Positions 35,417 to 47,400 of a stretch of 64,000 bases of DNA are shown one piece after another; within the stretch, counting starts at the first letter, position 1, and each line of letters begins with the position of its first letter. The notes beneath the pieces were generated by a model. That model made no database searches. It had not been told where the DNA came from and saw only the letters and a list, made by a program, of their open reading frames with translations. Source of the DNA: Steromphala cineraria (taxonomy: Eukaryota; Mollusca; Gastropoda; Trochida; Trochidae); NCBI GenBank assembly GCA_916613615.1, contig OU744726.1, positions 58,234,987-58,298,986 of the forward strand, written 5' to 3'. A program made the translations under genes and the position numbers.

Positions 35417-38400
35417 CTGGAAAATGACAATCAAGATATATTAAAATAGGTAACATAAAAAACGTTTGGTATTCAAAGCAGTCACTCCAAAACTGAGTCT
35501 AGAAAGGTCCAGTAGAGGGTCGCTCCAGCCGACCTTTCTGCGACCTATGACCTTCCAACGTTATACTTACGAAGGTAGACTATTGTGGCTTGGTAAGATT
35601 AGTTCTGATTAGTCAATTCAATACACGGGCTGATGCAACCCTCTACTAGACCTTTCTGGACTCAATATCGGAGTGAAAAGGGTGATACTGAGGCTAGGTT
35701 TACTTAGAATGGTATTTAAAGCAGATTATAACTGAAGTATAAATTGAAAATATTTTAGACATTCACACTTCACATTGATACTTTAAGATATACTAGATAT
35801 GACAATAATCACATAAATGTAAGTTGCAATATACTGGATAAATAAATATTTTTCAAAACATACACTTATCGGCCCCAATCGATGAAACAAAATGCTTGCA
35901 TGACAGGCCTGCATCATCATCATGGTCACAAGATCTGTCCTCCATCATTGAAGGTTTACACTCTGCTAGGGATATGTTTTCGTATCCACATCCCAGGGTT
36001 CTGATGATTGGCCCCGTCCCCGGTCCGAAATTATTAGATGGACTGGGTTCTGCTTGCCTAAAATAGTTAAGAGTTGCTTTGGCTAAACAAAAAGATATAT
36101 ATCATAATTTGTTGTGAAATACAGTGAACATCAAAAGTAACACGAAATGTTCAAGTTGTTCACATTGTAAAATGGTTGCTAAAACGGTTGGTGACTATGT
36201 AACTAATTCTATCAATATGACCCTAATCAAAATTAAGCGCAGGTAACTCAAATGCTCATCGCACAAACGTTGGGGCAAGAAGGGACTTAAAAGCATGCGT
36301 TGTTAAGCTGTTTATGCAGGAAAAACTACCGTTGATGATGATGTCAAGCAAACTACGAAAGGGTCCCTCTGACAAATTCACTCATCATCGTCAATGGCAG
36401 ATCTCAGGTTGGACCTACGTTAACAAGATATGACACCTGCCAATTTTAACAGAATATAACGCTCGTCGCCTATCTTCGAGAATCCCTCAAGGCCTTATCA
36501 AAAGCATGAAATAAAACAAATGCATTTGCTGACGCATAGTCCTCATCACAACCCTGATGAACACTTGTGAGATGAAATACAGTGACGTTTGATCCTGACG
36601 TGTCTGAACACTTTTAAACGTTATCACTCCATTGCTCAGATAGTGAGTCGTGACAGTAATTATACCAGTATTGAGGTTACCTTACACTTGACAGTTGACT
36701 CATAAAGGTCAAACGGTGTAATGTTGATGGAAGTAGAAGTCTGGATTCAAGTGAACCAACTTTTCGGTTTTTGCTAATCATATAAGAATTTTGATGCATG
36801 TTTATATTCATAGTGTTTCATATACCTCCTTAATTCGTGTTTCTTTTGGTGTTTGTAATATATTTAAACGCACACAAGCCTTGACAACTTTTCATACTCG
36901 TCTTACTGTCTTTTGAGGAAAAAAACTATTCTTTTACAAATCTTACTCATATCCTAAGGCTTGACAAACCAAGCCAGATTCGAAGTTGTAAAGGTTACAA
37001 ATCGTTGACCAAGATCCATTCAGAAACAACTCTACCCGACCTTCACTTGGCAATGATCCATTTACAAGTCTCACCATGTCTGAAACTGTTTCTGCAACAG
37101 AGGGTTAAGCAATGAGCAAGTTGGGTATGGTTATGAAATTGTCTATAAATGTTCACATTTTCAATTACGGCATAGTAAATTCATCATCATCATATCTGAA
37201 TAATCATTATCCTTACAAGAGTATTCTGGAACCAGAGATTTACATTTTGAAGCTTAGAGACTTGCTACGTACTCTGTGTAAGTTCAGATGTATGAGTCAC
37301 AAACTTAATATACAGCAATACCGATACGATAAAATGTTAATACTGATCTATTTCAATGTATAAAACGTTATTCAAGATGAATCTTACTTTTTATCAGTTT
37401 TTCCATTTTATGAAATAAGTCGAAAATTGCTGTTACCAAGCCATTTTCATACCAATCCGACAAGGGAAAAATTTAACTTCCAAATGGCTTCACAACAAAT
37501 TGAAAATCTTAAGAATCTTGCTTTGTTTCTTAAACGTAATCTACCTATGTGAAATACCATCTTGATGTCCATGCGCTCTGATTATATGTACATACGATTT
37601 TGTTCTTTTGGCCATGAGGCCTTGAATACGAATTAACATTCACTGTTGAATTATGTTTAATGTACACTACTTTGATTTTTCATGAATGAATTTGTTTGAT
37701 CACGTTATCATTGCAGTTGACCTCATTGACTTATTTTGAATACACACCTGTTTTGAAAGGAAAGACAACTCCGAACCAAGAAGCTGCAGAACTATTGGTT
37801 AAAATAACCTTGTTTGAAGTGCCCTTTGCCATGAACACACCTATAAGAAATGTGAAGTGAAACCGCTGACATCATTGTATGAATACGTCATTTTCCGATA
37901 TTACTGTATAAAGATATACACAAAAATTTGAACAGACATACAAATATAATTTGTGACATGATAGTCTTACCATCAACATAGATTCCTGTGTTAGGACTAA
38001 AGCGCATCTCGACTCCATCATCTACTTCGAGAAATCCTTCATTCCTGAAACCAGAAGAAGATTGTAAAGCTTGTCTTTTACTAGAGTCCACTTATACATT
38101 CTATGGACATTTCAGACGCTTCTTTCAGCAGAACGCGTACTTTACACAAAATGATAATGGTGTTTAGTTATATGCTTAAGATAAATGTTTACCTTCGTTA
38201 AACGTCATATAAGTACCATTCTCCAAGACACCTAAAGTATACATACCCGATTGACCTCTTCATATGATATGGTGACCTTGACCTTTCAAGGTGGATATGA
38301 TAATTGCCTTTTTGTTACCATTAAACGTTATATAACTAACATCCTCTAACACAACTAACGAATACATACCTGATAAAGATTGACCTCTTAATATGATATG

Positions 38401-41400
38401 GTGACTTTGACCTTTCGAGTTGAACATGACCTTCAACAACTCCTCCCTGAAGATCATCACTGAGGAAAACTAAGAAAAACTAAAGATAAATGTTTACCTT
38501 CGTTAAACGTCATATAAGTACCATTCTCCAAGACACCTAAAGTATACATACCCGATTGACCTCTTCATATGATATGGTGACCTTGACCTTTCAAGGTGGA
38601 TATGATAATTGCCTTTTTGTTACCATTAAACGTTATATAACTAACATCCTCTAACACAACTAACGAATACATACCTGATAAAGATTGACCTCTTAATATG
38701 ATATGGTGACCTTGACCTTTCGAGTTGAACATGACCTTCAACAACTCCTCCCTGAAGATCATCACTGAGGAAAACTGGATGGCTGTCATAGGAAAGGTTG
38801 CTTAGGGTTTCAGACAGATAATAGGGCATGTACCTTACAAAGATTTTACTCATGTTCTTATCAAATCCACAGATTCTGTCATGAACGTCAACAAGAGCAT
38901 CAACTCCCCAGAAGTTTAACCTCGCATCAATGTTGTACCGTCGCTCAAAGGCAGGGGATTCTATTTCACATGTTGAAAATGGGTTATCAAATATGTTTCC
39001 TCGGAGTCCAAAGTCAAAAATCACTGTAGAAAAGATTGATGTACATTTGTTATTCCTGAAGATATTATACATGATACTTGTGCTGGCTTCTGACTTCCTG
39101 TTATTCGATAGCAGGACCGCCTGAAATGCAGTGTTGTTTGTAAAGGTGTTCCCTGTTACCTTGATGCGACTTCCATTAGCATGCTTGTGGTATAATATCT
39201 CTACCAGGGCCTCGGTGGGAACTGCAACTGTATTGTTTACAACATCATTGTCCAGGAAGTTAAAGTCGATGGCAGTGGAACTTGATGGGTCAAGTTTAAA
39301 AATAGCTGCAGTATTATCATAAAAATTGTTGTTTTGGAAGGTACAAGAATATTTCGCATCTGCCGAGGAGAAGGCAAGATTGAATATCTTCCCCAAATTG
39401 TTACTAAAAGTGTTATTCACAAAAACGATTTTTCCTTCAATTGTGTCTTCGCTTCTAATTTCGAAGAGACTGTTGTAATATGACCATCCATTCTCTATTT
39501 TGTAGATACTCAAATCATGGTTTTTCACATGAGAATTGGTCAACACAATTTGGAGAGGAAATTTATTTCGTTTATTAACATCAACATCAAAGCATCCTCT
39601 TTCGTTTTGAGAAAATTCAGATTTGTCAACCTTAAAAGATGCACTTTGTTCGATGTGGATCGCCTTATCAATGTTGTCTTTGAAATGACAGTAATTTATA
39701 GAAACATTCACGTGATACGCACTTCGGATTCCATACTCATTTGAACTGATTTCACAGTTCGAAAGATGCAAATTGAGGAGATTAAACCGACTGTAAGTGA
39801 GGCTGTGAGATAGAAACCCGATTCCAGAGTCAGAATTTTTACTTGTTACGAAGTTGTCCATATGCAAATTGGTCATGGATGGGTGTCCTGCATTTATAAG
39901 TATTCCATGATTCTGTGAGTGGTTTGAGACAATTCCTTGAGCAAGAGTGACATTTCCGTTTATTTCGAGGCCATTTTCTGTGTCGTTGAGTGTCAAGTAA
40001 CTTAGCTCAACTTCGTTTTGAACCTCTGTAAATGCAAATATATCTTACAAAGCATGTGTTATGAGCAAATGATATAAATACACGCATTCGAACAAAGAGG
40101 TTTCAGAAGATGAGGTCTTGTGGTCGAGTTGTTAAGCTATTGGTTAGTTCTGTGCTAGTGATTCATGCCTGACTTTGAGGCTGTGGTTTCAATCTCACAA
40201 TGGTCTGAATCAAAGAGAAAACTACAGGATTTTGCATAATTGCATGAACCGTGATCTAAAAAAATACCAATATAACAGGTTTAAATGTGACACTGAACAG
40301 AAATTAAAAAAGTGTTGGGTTTTTTTTCAACCCGATATTATGGATAAGATGATACGATGCACATATTTACATTTAGAAAAAATGTAACACAGAAATCGAA
40401 CAAGATTTTCAGCGTACAACAGTTAGGAAATCACAAAAAAAGCTTACAAGAGATCAACCCAAATGTGAAATTCCTTGCATTATAAGTGAAAATTCCACTG
40501 ACCATTTCTTAAAAGTGATTTCAGGAATAAAAGGGCTGAAACCTCGTACCCTCTAGTTCCTCTCCTTCACAGCGTACACCAACATCTCCGTTATGTTCAC
40601 AACTGGGTGTGTATCCTGAACACTGGAAGAGTGAGTACTCGTCTCCGGAGCATCTCAGGTTATCAAGAAGAACCGGGCCTGTTCCAGCACCAAATAGACC
40701 ACTTCCATATACACGATCATCCTCAGAGGATCTGAATATAAGAGCACGAGAGCTTACAATTTATACTTTTATGTACACATACATTTTTAAATGCACTAAA
40801 AGGTGAACATTCGAGAACAAGTTTAATTAATAAAGACTTTGACAAAATTGAAAAAAGTTCTCATAGAAAAGTACCAATTTTAACCAAAACAAGGTCAACC
40901 ACTATCTGCTCATCGAGGTTACCTTTGATATTAATCGTTCAACAATTCTTACAAATCGTGTTAATATCATAATGATTACTCTTTCGGTGACCTTAAAATT
41001 GACCTTAATTTACCTGTAACCAAGCATCCTGCAGGCTACATGGGAATCGTCGGCACCAAAGCCGTCATCACAAACAGTTCCCCAGGAGTCCCCGACCTTG
41101 ACCTCGAGTCGACCCTCTCGCTCATCCCGCCCACCAACCAGACGTACTGGGGCACTGGTTGAGTCTGTACGTCGGTCTAGAACAATAAACCTCACACTGG
41201 ATCCGCGAGGAGCCTACCATACTCTGGCATCCGCCAAGATGTAAACATCTTATCGCTGACAGGTAGATATTCATGACTACTTATAGCTTGTAATTTTGTA
41301 AGTGGTATATTTAAGGATTCAGCCATCAGAATGAATCCTTCTTGTTTTTAGCGTGTTTATTATCATATTCCCCAGATTCTTGTAAACAGTTTTATTCAGA

Positions 41401-44400
41401 ACCGCTCGTTCAAAACTTTGTAGTCTGGTAGCCCTTACTATGGAGACGCGACACGATGCTTTTCAGCCGAATCGACCCATTCATTAAGGGTCCAGTTCAA
41501 ATCCCAAATTTAAAAAAATAGCTTTGCCTTTCATTCAAATTGAACTAAGAGACCTGAAACTATTTTAAAACGACGCGCAAATACTGCAAAAAAAATAAAC
41601 CGTGACGAAGTCTTAGGTCACGTGGTTTGTCCGCCATTTGGATTTAAAGCACCTTTTGTCACTTCCGGCAAAGCCTGGACCCTGTACACCTTTGACTGGA
41701 CACTGCTCAGCAAATACTTGCACTAGAGAGCTAGAGTTGTTATAGTTAAGACATTGCCCTTTAACATGTGTATTCAGAATTTGCGAATTCTCAATACATT
41801 TGATGCAGCAGCCTTGCTTTGTAAACTTTAAAACTGCGATTTTCAAGGGCACATAACTCTAATTTGGATTTTACTATGTATTTGAAAAATCGTAACTCAG
41901 CTACGACTAACGATAAATCATTGTTAAATATATCATCAGACAACCAAATGAATATAGAATCTAGGAAAATTCCCAATAAATTCAGATATATGCATTAACA
42001 TTGAGTTATTGACCTTTGAATATAGTCAACTCTACTTTCGTTTTGAATAGATATGACCTATGTATGTTTGAAATAATCGTAACTTATCAACACAGTATTA
42101 AGCAGAATTCATTATGTCATCAGACAGCTAAAAATCTATAGAACCTGGAAAAAATACAATAAAATCTGATATATCCACTGACATGTAAATAAAGGCAGTA
42201 TGAATGTATTTGATAAAGGGTATAGGATTAGAGATAGATAAGAATTATTTTCCTTTAGCTGTCCTAATGCTTACAGGACAAACACGGTTTCAGACCACTA
42301 TATCGATTCTCAAAACTTATTTTGAGATGAAAAATGTAAATCCATATTGCATTCCTTATTTGTGAAAGTAACAAGAAGAAGTAAATTCTAAATAATGCTC
42401 TTTTTAATGCAAATGCAAAACATAAAACATTGCTGAATACCTTCAATTTGAAATGCATGAAATGCAAGTCTTGATACTCGTTTGCTAATGGAAAATTCTG
42501 CTTATGGTTGTGTAATATATCATCATGTCTTTAATAATTCCATCGAAATAACCCTTACACTCCAGATGTATGTAATTACATGTACTTATTTTCACTAAAG
42601 CTATTGGTGTGGCAACTACATTTTAATATATATCATCACCATTAAACGCTGCATCCGTTCGTCGTCGCTTGCGACTATATTTTTCTTAAAGATGCTATAT
42701 CATATATGCAATATTTTCAAAAGTATTTTTAATGTATACGTTGTATTTTTAGAAAACTTTTGCGACCAGCCGTGAGAAAATCGGACCAAAATTCATCAAA
42801 TAGGAGATAATTTACAAAAAAATACCGAAACGGCAATCGACATAAGGGCGAATCAAGTGTTGCCATTTCACAACTTCCGGTTTCTAAATGTATGCTTGAA
42901 AACCGTCTTTGTCGCGCTCAATTAGATTTTATATTCTTTTTCTCCGAATAAGGTATTCGTTGCAGGTCAAAGTTGATACCCATCGAACGTAATTACGGTA
43001 GTTGAGACACGGTGTAAATCCTACAAGCATAATGATTACGTCACCGAAAGCGGGTTCGTTAAAAGACATGCCCTTTCTACGAGGGGTACTGTGCTTGAAG
43101 CGTCGAAATAAGTATGTTATTGTTGATTAAACAATCTAAATATGATATCAAAATTTCGACGAAAGATTGTTCTACAAAGTGATGTATTTCATTTCTCAAT
43201 AGCAAAGTTTTATCCTGAACCGCTTGCAAGTATGATACAGCATCTTTAACGGTTTTATGTAATATCAGAAAAACATGCTTATTTTCAGTGTTGGTATATT
43301 AATTTCGTTTTGCACTTACATGAATGTCCTTTTAGTTTGACGCCGGCCCATTTTTCTCCAATGACCATAGACATTGCGATTACAGGATGGCTTCTATTGC
43401 CTTGTACTTTCAGAGTCCCTGTTGAACATGTGTCAGTTATGCAATAAGTAAATTGAAAACTTTATAAATATATATTCATAAACATTACATTCTCATATCA
43501 AAGATCTTTAAATAAACATTTCATCTGCAACATCTTCTTTTTTTAGTATATTTTGTCAATTATTAATCAACGTCAATTGTACATTGTAACAACGTAAATA
43601 TATATTTGACATGTTGTAACATCTTCACACTGTTGAAAAGACTTGTTAACAAGTTGAAATGCGACGCATCCAGTCATCATTCAAATGACAACTACAGCAA
43701 GTGTCGTCTGAAGTATTCCATTTATCCACATTTACTTCAAATACCATCTTCTTCACCTATGATATATACATACAAACAATGGATATAAATGAATCTTGAA
43801 ACAGTACCAACAGACAGCATCAAGTTAATGGTATCACGTACCTTCAACAGTGACCCCGAGGCTTCTTGGGAAGAGCATTGTGACTCCAGCTTCGATGACT
43901 AGAACGTCCAACTTGTCCACTACTATATTGGCCCTCACTGTGTATGGACTCCCCGCTCTGGTCAATGTAGCTGCACCTCCAACACGCCCACCGATAATGC
44001 CATCAGGGGACAGGAATCGTTCTTCAGGGGACTGGGGATCTGTCATATTGGGGAAACTGTAGAGGGGAAGAAAGGTTAGAGTGGGGAGAGTTTCATCATC
44101 AGAAGAATCGTAAATTCTCCTCTCTATTTCATTCCTGCTTGTGGTGCCCCAGTAGTTGTAGGAACAGTTTACGTTCCAACCAGCATGTCCGGAACCAATA
44201 AATTTGATATCATATCCAGAACCGTTTAGGAAAGTGTTTCGGGTGAATTCAGACATAAGAGTGTTAAATTCTATCGTGCTGGCATTGAAGATGTTTTCCG
44301 TCACTTGGAAAACATAGTCAGCACTGTCTGAGAATAGCTGCACCTCACTGCTGTGAATGATATTTCCTATCAAGGAACAATAACTATTTTCGATTAGCTG

Positions 44401-47400
44401 TAGGTTTGTCTGGAGACCAAATGACGTACCAGGTAAGGTTGAGATGGTGTTTTGTTTTATATGTACCTCGGTGTAATCCCCTGACAAATATGGACCGCTA
44501 TTGTGTAAAATGTTCCCAATTATTGAAACTATCCATGCACGTGATCCCCTAATGTTTACAATGTGAATTGCATTGTGGTTTTGATCTGAAGTTATTTGGT
44601 TGTCCATAATTGTAACATTAAGCAATGTGTATCTCTGATAATTATTTGATATTTGTAAAGGAGCCTGGCTGCTTGCTGCAAGGTTGGAATCTCGAATGTC
44701 AATTGTACCTGGACCAAGATAAGAGTCAGAACAACCGGATATTGAGATATACCCATAATCACCGGAAGTTGTCACGTTTCTAATAGTCAAATCAAGTACA
44801 CCCCCAAGAATGTTCAATGCATACCCAAATGTGGAGACAAATGATGTATCAAAAACTGACAGGGTCACATAAGTAGAACAAGCATTGATCTCAAACAGGG
44901 AGGCCCCAGAAAATATGGAACTCTTCACACTGACATTATATCCTCCACCGTTCATGTCACTCTGTAATTTGTTAGCAGCACTGATATAACTATGTTGTAA
45001 ATCTAAGGACACAGTATTTGCACCCATTTTCTTTAGGAATAAGCCCCTATCTGCAATGCTGATGTCGACTCCGTGTAGAAACAGAGATGAGTCCTCCCAG
45101 AACAACCCCTGGATTGCTGTTGTGCACTGAGTGATTGTAGAGTTCGTGACCATCATAGAACCTCTTGTGTTGGTTTGGATGTTTATTCCATATCTTGCAT
45201 TCCTCACTGTCGTAAAACTCATGGAGGATTCTGTAAACAGAAATTTGCGAATTACATTCTTAGGGAATGTGTGATTTCCATTCTTAATATCAACATTTAT
45301 CTTGATCATCGACAAAAGCAACGTTTAAATGCGTGCTACAAACTGGAATATATCGGTTTTCCGTCTTTTTAAAAAGTAAAAATGAAAATCGAATTAAAAT
45401 CACATGAATGAAAGAATGAATGAATGAATGAATGAATGAATGAATGAATGAATGAATGAATGAATGAATGAATGAATGAATAAATGAATAAATGAATGAA
45501 TGAACATGAATGAATGAACACATGAATGAATGGACACATGAATGAATGAACACATGAATGAACGAACGAACGAACGAACGAACGAACGAACGAACGCACG
45601 AAACGAACGAATGAATGAAAGAATGAATGAATGGACAAGTTACCTGTAGAGTTGATGAAGACTCCTCCCCACAAGACGTGGTCAGTTCTGTTGTTGGTCA
45701 GCTCCACTCCCCCCTCTTCCTCACCGTCCACTCTCAGGACACCTGCAATACAGTTGTGTGGTCATCCATTCATTGAGGTCACCTCCCATTTTGGCATGTA
45801 CATATGTTCAACAAAATCAGATACCATATTTCAAGAAATAACAAAACATATTTTCTTTGATAATAGAATGCATGGCGGACGGACGGACGCCAGACACTAT
45901 GCCATGCCATAAGCCCATCGGGCATTACAGGATGAACTAAAAGGCAACTGCATGCATTATATTACTCTGGTTTGTAATTGCACAACTGTCATGATTTCGG
46001 TTATTTTGTTTGCTTATGTTATGTAGTTTGACTGAGTTGAAATCTTAGATGTGTTCAAACAATAAATACATATAGACTGCATGATGTGTCGTCAGCAGTT
46101 TGTTTAATATTAATGTATACATCATCTACAACATCGTCGATATGGATTTCGAACAGAAGTGGTCCAAGAACGCAATCTTATCTGTAACCATGACCGTAAC
46201 CATTACTCTATCAGCTTTATTTTCTACAGATAATTCTTCTTCATCCAGCATTAGCACTAATACCGCTGAGAGTACCGCTAATACCTGCTCTAAAATACCA
46301 TTTTCACTATTGCCTAGGAACCACATTATTACCAAGGCATTAACGCTATTGCCAGATTTCCACTATTGCCTAGGAACCACATTATTATCTAGGCATTTTC
46401 ACTATTGCCGCTAACACATGTATGAGACATTATTACAAGTTCCAGCTTAGAATATAATCTAACTTCTGCTACTATTACAATTTATTACCTACGAGGGCAG
46501 TCATATCGAGGTTCATATTTTTTATATGTTGCCCTAGGGCAAAATATCACTTTTTCATTGTGACGTCACGTTATAAACAATACTTTGACATCACGGTTCA
46601 CCTATGACGTCACAATCTATACAGGCTGGATAGTCCGCCTATGCAGAGATGTAGGTTTTGAGTATTTTCTTCAATTTTGGGACTACGGTAATAAACAGAA
46701 TATTATATTCGTGCCCATGACATACTATGTTTACGACACTCGTGCCTAAATATCAGTATATCCCTCGCTCTCGCTCGGGAAATACCAATATTTAGCCACT
46801 CGTGTCGTAAACATAGTATGTCATAGACACTCATATAATATCCTCTATGTAACTTGTCTTTCAAGTGTTACAATAACATACCTTTAACTAATATGCCTTG
46901 TTTGTATGAGAACACCAGAGTTGTGTTCTGTAGAACAGTAAGCTGTAAGCCTGTAGGAACGAAGATGCTTTGGCTTACAAACAGGTATTGATGAGGTCCC
47001 AAGGTAAGTGATTGCGTCATCCGTCCTCCTATTGAAGAACCTTCCATGTAGAACTCATCAGGATCCGGATCACTGGATAGTTCAGTCATGGCTTCTGAGA
47101 TGTAGAATGGATGGATATCTGCAATCAACTTTTCGATATCACAGTAGAAATCACAAACTCTTCCTCGAACATAACGTTTGTCACTGCTTCCCCAGAAGTT
47201 GTTTTGTGCATGTACACGATATGTCTCGTTAAAGGGTGATTCAATCAAAAGATCATGAACTGAGTCTGGGTTGAGGAAACTGTTCTCGTTGATGGTCGTT
47301 TTGAGGACATTGGTTACAACCACGCCTGTAGATGAACAGTTTTCAAATGAGTTCTGAACTACAGAAACGTCTTGTGTCCCCATGAAGTATAGTCCTCTGT

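Noticed and set aside
40083..40230. tRNA-derived SINE in the intron before beta-helix module 3
   Set aside because: Only degenerate A- and B-box-like sequence; no tail or boundaries.
45290..45731. His-Ser-Phe repeat frames on the minus strand
   Set aside because: Microsatellite translation; only 45644-45742 is a true exon, in another frame.
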